Below are positions 53,104-64,000 of a DNA stretch of 64,000 bases, one piece after another. The stretch is from Hyphomonas sp. Mor2. GTDB lineage: Bacteria; Pseudomonadota; Alphaproteobacteria; Caulobacterales; Hyphomonadaceae. A program made the position numbers and the translations under genes. The DNA is taken from NCBI RefSeq assembly GCF_001854405.1, contig NZ_CP017718.1, forward strand, positions 2,046,001 to 2,110,000, in the 5' to 3' direction. The notes under the pieces were generated by a model that saw only the letters and a program-made list of their open reading frames with translations, was not told where the DNA came from and ran no database searches. Positions within the stretch are counted from its first letter, which is position 1. Every line of letters starts with the position of its first letter.

Positions 53104-54153
53104 TTAGCCGCCAATGGCATCCATCAGCTCGCGCGACTGCACAGCTTCCAGCGCCTGAGCATTGAGATCGGCAACGGTCAATTCCGTCTCGACCGGTGCC
53201 TCTGATGGGGTCAGCACTTCTGGCGTCGCCGAAACGGCCGCCTCGGCGGGAACCAATGTTGTCACACCGGCGCGGCGTTGTGCCAGGCGTGCGGCCTGAC
53301 GCGCAGACGCAACCGACCACTCGCTGCCACGGGGGAAGCGATAGAAGATGTGCGTTCCGATCTTGTTGGTCTTGATCAGGCCCGAATTCCAGACCGGATT
53401 GACATAGGTCGCATGATAGTGGGTCGCCCCACCGGTCTGGCCTTCATTCAGATCCATCATCACATGTGCTGCGATTGTCTGGGCTTTTTCCCATTTTGCG
53501 CCGCGTGGCTTCTTGCCCATTGCGCCGTCGCAGGTGAACGTGAATTGACAGCCGGTGGTGCGGGTTGCGCCCTGATAGACAACATCACAGATCGAGTTCG
53601 GATACCGGTGATCATTGACACGGTTGATGATGACTTCCGCCACACCCAGCTGACCTTCATAGGCTTCGCTACGCGCTTCGTAGTAGATAGCCGTCGCCAT
53701 GCATTCGGTTTGCGCCAGCATGTCTTCAGCTTCGCTGCGTTTTGGGACTTCCAAGGACACGACACTGCTAATCGCCGCCTTGTCGCGGTCATAAGCGGCA
53801 TATCGGCTGAGCGCTGAGCTTGGGTCGCGCTGGAAAGAGAATTCCACCGTGCGCAGCCATTCATGGCTGAGCAGTTCAGACTGATCGGTCAGCGCAGACG
53901 TCACTTCAATCTCTTCCTGGCGAATTTCAGCCAGTTGCGCGTTGCGATCCCGGAACTGTTCGGCGCTTTGCTGGTCAGCATTGACCGAAGAGATCATCGG
54001 CATGGCAAGCACAAAGGCGCTGAAGCAAGACGCGCCGAGCGCCCCTTGCGTGAATTTCTTTCTCTGATGGGCCGATGTCTGCGCCTTCCACCAGCGCTGA
54101 ATACGCGCGGTCACTGAAGCGCCCGTCATCGGGTTTCTGGATACGTCCGTCAT
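53104..54153 (-). CDS. Cell wall hydrolase (SleB/CwlJ family)
   Basis: A 349-residue protein with an N-terminal signal anchor (QGALGASCFSAFVLAMPMIS, about 36-55), a helical region, then the Hydrolase_2 domain at about residues 150-265. That domain contains AIYYEARSEAYEGQLGVAEV with the catalytic Glu, IINRVNDHRYPNSICDVVYQ, CQFTFTCDG and GGATHYHATYVNPVW. These are lytic-transglycosylase-like enzymes; in non-sporulating alphaproteobacteria they act on peptidoglycan during growth or division. The Pro/Glu/Ala-rich tail is not recognised. A 373-bp gene-free gap precedes it. Confidence 0.87.
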   Translation of the reverse strand: MTDVSRNPMTGASVTARIQRWWKAQTSAHQRKKFTQGALGASCFSAFVLAMPMISSVNADQQSAEQFRDRNAQLAEIRQEEIEVTSALTDQSELLSHEWLRTVEFSFQRDPSSALSRYAAYDRDKAAISSVVSLEVPKRSEAEDMLAQTECMATAIYYEARSEAYEGQLGVAEVIINRVNDHRYPNSICDVVYQGATRTTGCQFTFTCDGAMGKKPRGAKWEKAQTIAAHVMMDLNEGQTGGATHYHATYVNPVWNSGLIKTNKIGTHIFYRFPRGSEWSVASARQAARLAQRRAGVTTLVPAEAAVSATPEVLTPSEAPVETELTVADLNAQALEAVQSRELMDAIGG

Positions 54154-54526
54154 CGTTGTCTTCTATTCCCACCACTCTTGCAGCGTTCAAACTCTACAAG
54201 CGCCAAACTCTTCCTTTTTAAAGCGGCCTTTCCGCCGTCATGGATTACGTTCTTCCGTGCTGCATATTTCCTGCCAGCCTAGAAAATCAATTCTATTTTT
54301 GGTCACAAAACGCAGAATTCTCATGCCTGAAACGAGCTGAATGCGCCCTGAATTACAGGCTTTTCAGCAAGGCAGCGCTCTAAATGGCGGGATTCATTAC
54401 AAAATCAAGACTTGGTTAACTCTTTTAACCAAACCCGCGCCCATAAATATTGTTGCGCACAAGACACAGTCTGAAAGATCACAATTTGTTGCGATTATGA
54501 AACAAAATGGACCAGAACGTGTTCAA
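54154..54526. other. Gene-free region between SleB-like gene and ppdK
   Basis: No credible coding frame. The stretch is AT-rich compared with its surroundings. An inverted repeat TTGGTTAA (54412-54419)/TTAACCAA (54425-54432) with a 5-bp spacer is the only strong structure. Promoter elements for the SleB-like gene should lie here, on the minus strand, but none is clear-cut. Confidence 0.6.
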
Positions 54527-57208
<2,682 letters not shown>

Positions 57209-57534
57209 TGCTGATCTCCTCGAATCCCCGGTGGAATGCGCCCGCACTTCTGCCGGAACTTTACTGGAAAGCCAAGCGCCACGGTTGGCGCTGAGAATCA
57301 AGACGTCATTTCGTCTGATTACGCTGTCACCGAACAAACATGCGCAATCTGAGCCGGTTTGCCCTGATTTTAGCAAAATCTTGTTGCTGCGCCGCAACAT
57401 AAATGACGCATACAGAGCGTCAGTCACGCGCCGTTCAGGTGGCCTCTCGCAAACTTGTGAAGCGCAATTGAGATGCAACGGTAACGACTTGTCGTAGAAT
57501 CGATGCAAACTCACCTCACAGAAAGGCTGGGCTA
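57209..57534. other. Divergent promoter region of ppdK
   Basis: This gap holds a 7-bp stem AGCGCCA/TGGCGCT (57275-57281/57286-57292, loop CGGT) 70 bp upstream of ppdK, and an inverted repeat TGTTGC/GCAACA (57382-57387/57394-57399). Either may be a regulatory site of ppdK. No coding frame is convincing here apart from the small one starting at 57535. Confidence 0.5.
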
Positions 57535-57651
57535 ATGTTGAAATTAAGACTTCGGGACTTGCTGTCCCTGAATGCGCTCGCAGGGCTGAGCGCGGTTATT
57601 CTTTGCGTGGTTCTGGTGACCGATCCCGCGGTGATGGCATTACTGGGCTGA
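57535..57651 (+). CDS. Possible 38-residue membrane protein
   Basis: ATG 57535 opens a 38-codon frame with AAAGG about 12 bases upstream. The product has a basic start (LKLRLRDLL) and one hydrophobic segment (LAGLSAVILCVVLVTDPAVM), i.e. a single-pass small membrane protein. It is too short for homology by eye. It is divergent from ppdK and precedes repeat element A. Confidence 0.4.
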   Translation: MLKLRLRDLLSLNALAGLSAVILCVVLVTDPAVMALLG

Positions 57652-57672
57652 GTTAGCCCTCAATCCATGGTT

Positions 57673-57770
57673 CCGCAGATAGCTGCGAAGGCAGATCTCC
57701 AAGGACCAACTCTAACCACATTCCAGGTCGTACTTACCGTCCCTGGGTGCCTGCCTTCGCAGACACCGCC
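57673..57770 (-). repeat. Long inverted repeat element A, copy 2
   Basis: CTGCGAAGGCAG (57683-57694) and CTGCCTTCGCAG (57751-57762) are a perfect 12-bp inverted pair. The flanking TCCAAGGAC and GTCCCTGGG extend the stem imperfectly to a total of about 90 bases. It lies 11 bp after the glyS stop codon. Relative to glyS it has the same orientation as copy 1 (11999-12090) has relative to lysS. It may terminate transcription or stabilise the mRNA 3' end. Confidence 0.65.
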
Positions 57771-57780
57771 GGATCCGGGA

Positions 57781-59847
57781 CTAGCCCTCAATCTTCGAGA
57801 AATCGGCGACGGTCCCAATCGCTTCGCGCATCTGGTTCAGCAGGCTCAACCTATTCTCGCGCACAGCCGCATCGTCGGCATTCACCATCACGCTGTCTGG
57901 CCCGTCAAAGAAGGCATCAACCGGCGCGCGCAGGCCCGCCAGGGCGGACATGGCGGCAGCGAAATCCTCTTGTTCCAGCGCTGATTGCGCCGCAGAGGCC
58001 GCTTCAGAGATCGCTTTGAACAGAGCCTTCTCGGCTGCCGCGTCGAGCAGAGCCTCGTCGACGGCACCGTCAAAGGCGCGTTTGTCCTTCTTCTCCTCGG
58101 CCCGCAGGATGTTCGCGGCGCGCTTATAGCCCGCCAGCAGGTTCGCGCCGTCTTCGGAGTCGAGAAAGGCCGCGAGCGCCTCGACGCGTTTGACGATCAG
58201 GACGAGGTCATCCTCGCCCAGCGCGAAGACGGCATCGATCAGATCATGCCGCTGGCCTTGGTCACGGAGATATTGCTTGAGGCGGTCGGCGAAGAAGGCG
58301 GCGAGTTCATTCACATCGGCAAAGCTGTCGCCGACTTGAAAATTTCCGAGTTGAGCTGTCGCCCGCAATGGAAGCCGAACCCCATTCTCCAAAACAATCC
58401 GCACCACGCCCAGCGCCGCACGTCTGAGCGCGAACGGGTCCTTCGATCCCGTCGGCTTTTCATCAATCGCCCAGAAGCCAACCAAAGTATCGAGCTTATC
58501 CGCCAGCGCGACAGCAATACTCACCGGCTCGGTCGGCACCGCGTCGGACGGGCCTTGCGGCTTGTAATGGTCGCGAATGGCGTCGGCGACTTCGGGCGTC
58601 TCGCCCGCGAGCGCATAATAGCGGCCCATCACGCCTTGCAGCTCCGGGAATTCATAAACCATTTCCGAGACCAGGTCGGCCTTGCAGACCTGTGCCGCGC
58701 GCATCGCCGCCTTGGGATGCGCGCCAACCTTCTCGGCCAGTTCAGACGCCAGACGGGCCACACGTTCCACCTTGTCGGCAACCGTGCCCAACTCTTTCTT
58801 GAAATCGATCTTGCCCAGCTTCCGCGACATGGCGTCGAGGCCGGTTTTCTTGTCATTCTCCCAGAAGAAGCGGCCATCCTCGAGCCGCGCCGACAGGACT
58901 TTGCGATTGCCCGCAGCGATCGCCTTGCCGCCATCGGCCGCGTCGATGTTCGCCACGACGACAAAGTTCGGCGCGAGATCGCCCGTCTTCGGGTCGCGCA
59001 CGGCAAAGTATTTCTGGTGCGTGCGCATGGACAGCTGGATCACTTCTGGCGGCAGCTCCAGGAAAGCCGGATCCATCTCACCCAGGATCACAACCGGCCA
59101 TTCGGCCAGGCCGACCACCTCTTCGAGCAGGCCCTTATCCTCGACCAGTTCGAGGCCCGCATCAGCACACACTTTTTTGGCTTGCGCTTCAATCGTCTCC
59201 CGCCGCGCCTCACGTGTCAGCGCGACATGTCCGGCCTGACTGAGTTGCGCTTGATAATCGGTGAGGCCCGTCACTTTATAAGGCCCGCGGCCATGCACGC
59301 GGTGGCCTTCCGTCTCGTCGCCGCTTTCAATTCCGTCGACTTCGAACGGCACGACCTTGCCATCATAGAGACAGACAATGCGTTGCAGCGGGCGCACCCA
59401 GCGCATCTCGCCGCGGCCCGTCCGCATGGATTTCGGCCAGTGGAAATTGCGCATCAAGTCTGGCACCAGTTCAGCAACAATGTCCGGCGTCGCGCGGCCT
59501 GGAATGGTCCGCGTCGCGACATAGAACTCGCCCTTTTTGGGGTCGGAGCGGACCTCAGCCTCATCAATGGATTTCAGCCCGGCGCCGCGCAGGAAGCCCT
59601 CGACCGCCTTGTCCGGCGCGCCGACTTTCGGGCCTTTGCGTTCCTCGGTGACATCTTCAGAGCCCGCCGGCACATCGGCGATCGAAACCGCCAGACGCCG
59701 CGGCCCGGACATGGCCGAGACCTCGCCAAAACCCAGCCCAGCCTCTTTCAGACCCTTGCCCAGCGCCTCAGCCAGGTCGCGTTCCGCCTTGGCCTGCATA
59801 CGCGCAGGGATCTCTTCACAGAAGATTTCGAGGAAAAGTTCAGCCAT
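57781..59847 (-). CDS. glyS: Glycyl-tRNA synthetase beta subunit
   Basis: The tRNA-binding, non-catalytic chain of the alpha2-beta2 bacterial GlyRS, 688 residues. It starts MAELFLEIFCEEIPARMQAK, the family hallmark, and includes GEMRWVRPLQRIVCLYDG, HRVHGRGPYKV, LPPEVIQLSMRTHQKYFAVR and the C-terminal DALR-type anticodon domain (about 580-680, FFDGPDSVMVNADDAAVREN). The start is ATG 59847; the frame extends upstream without a ribosome-binding site. It is separated from glyQ by three small genes, all on the same strand, with a 123-bp gap after the CDGSH gene. Confidence 0.96.
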   Translation of the reverse strand: MAELFLEIFCEEIPARMQAKAERDLAEALGKGLKEAGLGFGEVSAMSGPRRLAVSIADVPAGSEDVTEERKGPKVGAPDKAVEGFLRGAGLKSIDEAEVRSDPKKGEFYVATRTIPGRATPDIVAELVPDLMRNFHWPKSMRTGRGEMRWVRPLQRIVCLYDGKVVPFEVDGIESGDETEGHRVHGRGPYKVTGLTDYQAQLSQAGHVALTREARRETIEAQAKKVCADAGLELVEDKGLLEEVVGLAEWPVVILGEMDPAFLELPPEVIQLSMRTHQKYFAVRDPKTGDLAPNFVVVANIDAADGGKAIAAGNRKVLSARLEDGRFFWENDKKTGLDAMSRKLGKIDFKKELGTVADKVERVARLASELAEKVGAHPKAAMRAAQVCKADLVSEMVYEFPELQGVMGRYYALAGETPEVADAIRDHYKPQGPSDAVPTEPVSIAVALADKLDTLVGFWAIDEKPTGSKDPFALRRAALGVVRIVLENGVRLPLRATAQLGNFQVGDSFADVNELAAFFADRLKQYLRDQGQRHDLIDAVFALGEDDLVLIVKRVEALAAFLDSEDGANLLAGYKRAANILRAEEKKDKRAFDGAVDEALLDAAAEKALFKAISEAASAAQSALEQEDFAAAMSALAGLRAPVDAFFDGPDSVMVNADDAAVRENRLSLLNQMREAIGTVADFSKIEG

Positions 59848-59970
59848 GGATGTATCGTCATCGTCTATCGCAATCAGGCGCAGGGCATAAGCCACCGCTG
59901 AGTCACGTCAAGCTTTGATGCCTGTTGCGAAACGTCAGACGGATCAGAGCGTCAGACGAGGCGCATTGCC

Positions 59971-60210
59971 TCAGAGATTATTGTGCGTCCCATCGCAGAG
60001 CGGGGTCTTGCCGGTCCGCTTGCAGGCACAAAAGAAGACCTTGCCGGTCTTTGGCGCTTCCCAGCCTTGCGGGATGAAGTCGGTTTCCTTGTGGGAGCCG
60101 TCGCAGAACGGCTGATTGCCAGAGCGACCACAGGTGCACCACCAATACATTTTGCCTTCTTCAACCTCGACCGCGATGGGTTCTTTGCCCGCAATTTCTG
60201 GGTCAGCCAT
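59971..60210 (-). CDS. CDGSH iron-sulfur domain protein (two sites)
   Basis: A 79-residue mitoNEET-like protein with two tandem CDGSH motifs: CTCGRSGNQPFCDGSHKETD and CACKRTGKTPLCDGTHNN. Each supplies three Cys and one His to a [2Fe-2S] cluster. Such soluble bacterial proteins handle electrons or clusters; the partner is unknown. The start is ATG 60210 with GGAGGAGATCTA upstream, overlapping the cupin stop codon by one base. It is the third of three small genes placed between glyQ and glyS. Confidence 0.9.
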   Translation of the reverse strand: MADPEIAGKEPIAVEVEEGKMYWWCTCGRSGNQPFCDGSHKETDFIPQGWEAPKTGKVFFCACKRTGKTPLCDGTHNNL

Positions 60211-60590
60211 TAGATCTCCTCCAAATCTTTGACAGTTAAATCGGTTTCCGCACCATCGCCTGTATTCACAGTCGTGGCCGGCTCCAGCAGCATGACATGG
60301 CACTCTTCCCCCACCGCGCCCGGTCTGTGTTCTACGCCGCGCGGGACGATAATGAACTCGCCCGCTTCGACAATTTCCTCTCGGTCCCGAAAAGCCATCC
60401 GCATCGTGCCTTTGACGACCAGAAACAGCTCATCTTCCTTTTCGTGCGAATGCCATTGAAAGTCGCCGCGAAACTTGGCGAGCTTGAGGTGCATATCATT
60501 CACCTGCCCGGCAATTTTCGGCGTCCAGGCCTCTTCGAACAGGGCGAACTTCTCAGCAATGTTGACCTTGCTCTTGCCCTCCTGGCTCAT
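60210..60590 (-). CDS. Cupin domain protein
   Basis: A 126-residue single-cupin protein. The two cupin motifs are seen as FQWHSHEKEDELFLVVKGTM and VEAGEFIIVPRGVEHRPGA; His, His, Glu and distal His are present, so it should bind a divalent metal. The reaction is unknown: small cupins of this kind include isomerases, oxygenases and sensors. ATG 60590 overlaps the stop of the DUF2314 gene as ATGA, and its own stop overlaps the CDGSH start, so the three are tightly coupled. Confidence 0.85.
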   Translation of the reverse strand: MSQEGKSKVNIAEKFALFEEAWTPKIAGQVNDMHLKLAKFRGDFQWHSHEKEDELFLVVKGTMRMAFRDREEIVEAGEFIIVPRGVEHRPGAVGEECHVMLLEPATTVNTGDGAETDLTVKDLEEI

Positions 60591-61024
60591 GGCAGCGGCT
60601 CCTCATGGAACTGGTCGCGCAGGTTCGGAATGTCGGCCTCGGTCATGTCGAACATGACCCGGCGCGTATAGCCGCCGCGATACTGCTCGCCATCCTTGAA
60701 CCGCCAGTCGGCAATGTCCGCGGTCAGGAAAGGCACCTCGGCGCCGCCTGAAGTCTCGCCAATAAAGCCCGCAAATTCCTGGCGAATATTGGACAGCTCC
60801 TCATAGTCGCGGCCATAGGCGCTGGAGGGCATGATCACGGTGACGCGGAAATCAGAATTGGCGTCGATCTCGCTCTGCCAGGCCTCAAAAAAGACCGGCA
60901 GCGTGCGCCGCGCTTCGCTGACGGCGTTCTGCATGTCTCTGTCGTTGTAAAGCGCGGGCGAACCGGGCGTCGGGCTGCAGGCCGCGGCGGCGAGGATCAG
61001 AAGACCGGCCAGCGCCTTCCTCAT
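60587..61024 (-). CDS. DUF2314 domain lipoprotein
   Basis: A 145-residue predicted lipoprotein; the signal peptide [15 protein letters not shown] ends in the lipobox AAAC. The mature part ([40 protein letters not shown]) matches the DUF2314 pattern. The function is unknown. Its ATG 61024 overlaps the glyQ stop as ATGA; a start at 61057 would lie inside glyQ. Encoding an envelope lipoprotein inside a tRNA synthetase operon is unusual. Confidence 0.75.
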   Translation of the reverse strand: MRKALAGLLILAAAACSPTPGSPALYNDRDMQNAVSEARRTLPVFFEAWQSEIDANSDFRVTVIMPSSAYGRDYEELSNIRQEFAGFIGETSGGAEVPFLTADIADWRFKDGEQYRGGYTRRVMFDMTEADIPNLRDQFHEEPLP

Positions 61025-61923
61025 GCGTCGGCGCGCTCCGCTTCCTGTTGGGCCCATTGTTCGGCGGCGCCGCGGGCGAGATCCCGGACCCGGCCGATAA
61101 AAGCCTGGCGCTCGGTCGGCGAGATCGCCCCGCGGGCGTCGATCAGGTTGAAGACATGGCTCGCCTTCAGCGCAAAATCATAGGCGGGCAAGGGTTTGTC
61201 CGCTGCGCGTAGCGCGTTGGACTGGTTCTCACAGTCTGTGAACCAGCGCTGCAACATCTCGACATCGGAATGCTCGAAGTTGAAGGCCGATTGCTGGCGC
61301 TCATTCTCGATGAACACGTCACCATAGCTTAGCGGCGTGTCGCTGTCCGGCGCGTTGAAGGGTAGGTCATAGACATTGTCGACGCCGAACACATACATGG
61401 CGAGGCGTTCGAGGCCGTAAGTCAACTCGCCCGACACTGGGAAGACGTCCAAGCCGCCAACCTGTTGGAAATAGGTATACTGGCTGACTTCCATGCCGTC
61501 GCACCAAACCTCCCAGCCGAGGCCCCAGGCGCCGACGGTCGGGTTTTCCCAATCATCCTCGACAAAGCGAATATCATGCACGGTTGGATCGATGCCGATC
61601 TCGTAGAGCGAGTTCAGGTAGAGATCCTGGAGGTTTTTCGGGTTCGGTTTCAGGATGACCTGATACTGATAATAATGGCCGAGCCGCATCGGGTTCTCAC
61701 CATAGCGCGCATCGGCCGGACGGCGTGAGGGCTGCACATAGGCCGCGCGCCAATCCTTCGGGCCGAGGGCGCGCAGGACCGTCGCCGGATGCAAGGTGCC
61801 CGCGCCGACTTCCATGTCATAAGGCTGCAGGATGGCGCAGCCCTGCTCCGCCCAATAGTTTTGCAGGCGCAGGATCAGGTCCTGAAAGGAGTTCGGCTTG
61901 GGTTTGGCGACAGGTGCAGTCAT
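61021..61923 (-). CDS. glyQ: Glycyl-tRNA synthetase alpha subunit
   Basis: The catalytic class II chain of heterotetrameric GlyRS, 300 residues, forming glycyl-adenylate and charging tRNA-Gly. The hallmark N-terminal block is [20 protein letters not shown], then [36 protein letters not shown], and [20 protein letters not shown] (motif 3). It is preceded by a 72-bp gap after the methyltransferase gene and is co-transcribed with the DUF2314, cupin and CDGSH genes and probably glyS. Confidence 0.97.
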   Translation of the reverse strand: MTAPVAKPKPNSFQDLILRLQNYWAEQGCAILQPYDMEVGAGTLHPATVLRALGPKDWRAAYVQPSRRPADARYGENPMRLGHYYQYQVILKPNPKNLQDLYLNSLYEIGIDPTVHDIRFVEDDWENPTVGAWGLGWEVWCDGMEVSQYTYFQQVGGLDVFPVSGELTYGLERLAMYVFGVDNVYDLPFNAPDSDTPLSYGDVFIENERQQSAFNFEHSDVEMLQRWFTDCENQSNALRAADKPLPAYDFALKASHVFNLIDARGAISPTERQAFIGRVRDLARGAAEQWAQQEAERADA

Positions 61924-61995
61924 TGCAGGAATAGCCCTTGAAGATCAGTGCTCCGACTACTCCGCTCTGCGCCTTGGGGCAAGCGGGCGGAAAGC

Positions 61996-62733
61996 TTAAT
62001 TCCAGTCAATCTCCGCGCCATCGCGCTGCATGGCGAGGGTCCAGCCCTGCCGGTCGCCGCCTTTCTCGTCATAGAGATAGCGCGGTTCGAGCAGCCGCAT
62101 CGGGCCCGAGCGCAGGCCTTTTCGTGCCCGCACGAGGACGCGTTTGGCCTCAGCGCCCGGATAAGAATGGATCGGCAGGACCGTGATCTCACCCGTCTGG
62201 CGCTCGATAACAGACAGAATTCTCGCAAGATCCGCGGCCCGGTGCACCATGACAAGCGTCCCTTTCGGCCGAAGCGCGAACAGCATGGCGTTGATCCAAT
62301 CCTTCAACGTGATGCTTTCCAGATACGCCGCCTCTTTCCCGATGCCCGGCGTTTGAATGGTGCCAAGCTCAAAGAAGGGCGGGTTGGAGAACACCAGATC
62401 GAACCGGTTCTGCCAGGTCTCCGGCAAATCCCCGGCACTGCGATGTGCCAGCGTGACGCGATCTCGAAACCCGTTCGCGTCAATGCCTTTCTCGGCCAGC
62501 TCGATCATCTGTGCATCAAGCTCCAGCCCTGTGAAACTTGCGCGTTTGAGCCGGTGTGCCGCCGGAAGCAGCGCGCCGCCGGCGCCGCAGCCTATCTCGA
62601 GCACTTCCCCTTCAGTGAAGCGGTCGAGCGCCGAGGCCAATAACAGACTGTCCGTTCCGGCGCGAAAGCCTTGTTTCGGTTGGTAGACCTTGAGCCGCCC
62701 GGAATAGAAATCGTCGACCGTAAATGCCGTCAC
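61996..62733 (-). CDS. tRNA1(Val) A37 N6-methyltransferase-like protein (TrmN6 type)
   Basis: A 245-residue class I SAM-dependent methyltransferase. The SAM loop is VLEIGCGAGGALLPAA, the second strand acid is in FTGLELDAQM, and the catalytic NPPF motif of N6-adenine methyltransferases reads FDLVFSNPPFFELGT. TrmN6 modifies A37 of tRNA1(Val). Substrate assignment rests on the family resemblance only; rRNA methyltransferases of similar build exist. Its ATG overlaps the DUF2007 stop codon as ATGA. The gene order next to a polyprenyl synthase and glyQ is common in alphaproteobacteria. Confidence 0.82.
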   Translation of the reverse strand: MTAFTVDDFYSGRLKVYQPKQGFRAGTDSLLLASALDRFTEGEVLEIGCGAGGALLPAAHRLKRASFTGLELDAQMIELAEKGIDANGFRDRVTLAHRSAGDLPETWQNRFDLVFSNPPFFELGTIQTPGIGKEAAYLESITLKDWINAMLFALRPKGTLVMVHRAADLARILSVIERQTGEITVLPIHSYPGAEAKRVLVRARKGLRSGPMRLLEPRYLYDEKGGDRQGWTLAMQRDGAEIDWN

Positions 62734-62939
62734 GCATCCTTCTCCAGATCGCGGAGAAGAAAACGCGCCCGGTCGGCCAGATCTTCGCGTACGGTGATGC
62801 GGATCGGAACCATTGGACCACGGCCATCAATCATCGCCGTGTGCTCGTCGAGAACGAACGGTTCGATCCCCTCTTCCTGAAGCACGTGTTTGATATAGGA
62901 CAGTTTCACCAGATCATTGGTGCGAAACACTTCTTCCAC
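62730..62939 (-). CDS. DUF2007 family protein
   Basis: A 69-residue small protein with the DUF2007 pattern: VFRTNDLVKLSYIKHVLQEE, then GIEPFVLDEHTA and a short strand-helix end (PIRITVREDLADRARFLLRD). The fold is ferredoxin-like; DUF2007 proteins are sometimes called putative signal-transducing proteins, but the role is unknown. It lies upstream of and overlapping the methyltransferase gene and is divergent from the polyprenyl synthase gene (108 bp). Confidence 0.85.
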   Translation of the reverse strand: MEEVFRTNDLVKLSYIKHVLQEEGIEPFVLDEHTAMIDGRGPMVPIRITVREDLADRARFLLRDLEKDA

Positions 62940-63047
62940 GTCCGTTTCTCCAAATATGTCACATGCGGTGGCTTACCGCAGCTGCGGGAGGTCAAATTTG
63001 CGCTACCTGTATGGCAAGCGAAGCAAAAGTGACATAGGACTTCCGGC

Positions 63048-64000
63048 GTGACAGCGCAAACCAACCCCTCCCGCGACTCAGGCATCGACACGATTGTCGA
63101 GCGTCTGCAGGACATGCTCAGCGACGACCTCGCGGCGACGGAGGCCTTGCTGATCGAACGCGCAAAAAGCCCGGTCGATGTCATTCCCGATTTGTCCGGC
63201 TATATCGTGTCGGCTGGCGGCAAGCGTCTGCGCCCGATGATCACGATGGCGGCGGCGCATGCCTGCGGGGGAACGAATAGCGGAACCCATGCCCTCGCGA
63301 CCGCCGTAGAGTTCATCCACACCGCCACATTGCTGCATGATGATGTGGTTGATGACAGTGATCTGCGCCGCGGCAAGAAAGCGGCCAAGAATGTCTGGGG
63401 CAATAATGCCTCCATTCTCGTTGGCGACTTCCTGTTTGCCCGCGCCTTCACCTTGATGGTCGAAACCGGCAGCCTGGAGATCCTGCGCATTCTGTCCCAG
63501 GCCTCTTCGGTGATTGCCGAAGGCGAAGTGCACCAGCTGGCCGCAGCCAGCCGGACGGATCTGCCGACGGAAGAGTATCTCGCCATTATCGAGGCCAAGA
63601 CTGCCGCACTATTCGAAGCAGCCGCTGAAGCGGGCGCCCTGTCTGCCGGCCCGCAAGGCGAACCCTATGCCGCAGCGCTCGCCGCCTATGGCAAGAATCT
63701 CGGTCTCGCCTTTCAGATCATTGATGACGCCCTCGATTATGGCGGCACGACCTCTGTGATTGGCAAAGCCGTGGGCGACGATTTCCGGGAAGGCAAATCG
63801 ACGCTGCCTGTGATTATCGCACGGCGACGCGGCAGCTCCGATGACCAGGACTTCTGGGACAGAGTGCTCAATCCGGAGCTTCAAGCAGAAGGCGATCTCG
63901 CCCACGCCATCTATCTCATTCGCTCCACCGGTGCCGCGGAAGCCACGCTGGTCGAAGCCAGGGCCTATGCGGAACTCGCCAAAGCAGCGCTACGCGCATT
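63048..64000 (+). CDS. ispB: Polyprenyl diphosphate synthase (partial, likely IspB)
   Basis: A trans-isoprenyl diphosphate synthase making the long chain of ubiquinone. Starting at GTG 63048 (AGGAC seven bases upstream), about 317 residues are seen before the window ends. The first Asp-rich motif is LLHDDVVDDSDLRRG and the second LAFQIIDDALDYGG; GGKRLRPM binds IPP and EYLAIIEAKTAALFEAA is typical. The length seen already nearly covers the usual 320-335 residues. Chain length is not predictable from the motif alone. It is divergent from DUF2007, a conserved neighbourhood. Confidence 0.92.
   Translation, partial: MTAQTNPSRDSGIDTIVERLQDMLSDDLAATEALLIERAKSPVDVIPDLSGYIVSAGGKRLRPMITMAAAHACGGTNSGTHALATAVEFIHTATLLHDDVVDDSDLRRGKKAAKNVWGNNASILVGDFLFARAFTLMVETGSLEILRILSQASSVIAEGEVHQLAAASRTDLPTEEYLAIIEAKTAALFEAAAEAGALSAGPQGEPYAAALAAYGKNLGLAFQIIDDALDYGGTTSVIGKAVGDDFREGKSTLPVIIARRRGSSDDQDFWDRVLNPELQAEGDLAHAIYLIRSTGAAEATLVEARAYAELAKAALRA

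Noticed and set aside
54412..54432. TTGGTTAA/TTAACCAA as a CtrA box
   Set aside because: The two TTAA halves are 5 bp apart rather than the 7 bp of the CtrA consensus, and the site is about 260 bp from the SleB-like gene start, so I report only an inverted repeat.
57985..59901. 638-codon frame antisense to glyS
   Set aside because: The glyS protein matches its family throughout; the antisense product is Arg/His-rich with no domain, as expected for a shadow frame.

Overview
The window looks like ordinary chromosome of a GC-rich alphaproteobacterium, most likely near the Caulobacterales/Hyphomonadaceae. This placement is inferred from a class I (archaeal-type) lysyl-tRNA synthetase, a SapC-like protein, a phasin, ClpS directly before ClpA, separate alpha and beta chains of GlyRS and PheRS, and a predicted leaderless leucine leader peptide. 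I see no prophage, insertion sequence, CRISPR array or rRNA operon.

Layout: 0-5.7 kb (mostly minus strand) holds the N-terminal part of mreB, leuA with a candidate leucine attenuator, a VTT-domain membrane protein and an ArsR/SRPBCC/DUF3052 operon next to an SDR. 5.8-10.3 kb holds a Sel1-repeat protein, an SdsA-type alkylsulfatase lipoprotein, an XRE regulator with a membrane partner, and an Asp/Asn hydroxylase. 10.4-20.6 kb is translation-centred: lysS, infC (apparent ATA start), rpmI, rplT, and pheS and pheT separated by two extra genes, with a candidate pheS attenuator. 20.6-29.6 kb holds an ion channel, a GGDEF-EAL protein, two serine acyltransferase-fold enzymes, a phasin with a PhaR-like operator, and clpSA. 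29.6-40.9 kb is more accessory: orphan membrane proteins, a CPA2 antiporter, a TIR-TM-SUMF1 protein divergent from a two-hairpin membrane protein, a GDPD lipoprotein, an acyl-CoA ligase and an MscS channel.

40.9-41.3 kb carries tRNA-Met(CAT) and a long rod-shaped RNA fold resembling 6S RNA. 41.3-47.5 kb holds a DsbD-like reductase with a redoxin, SapC and a DUF885-like lipoprotein. 47.7-52.3 kb is a nadA-(two paralogous secreted proteins)-nadB-nadC operon behind a palindromic operator. 52.3-57.7 kb holds an SDR, a SleB-like hydrolase and ppdK. 57.8-63 kb is a minus-strand cluster DUF2007, tRNA-methyltransferase-like, glyQ, three small genes, glyS. A polyprenyl synthase runs off the right edge.

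The most interesting items are two families of structured intergenic repeats (a three-hairpin cloverleaf-like element at 12.1 and 14.9 kb, and a long inverted repeat 3' of both lysS and glyS), the leuA and pheS leader regions, the ATA start of infC, the TIR-SUMF1/four-TM divergent pair, and the 6S-like RNA. All function assignments come from reading motifs by eye; no database search was run.
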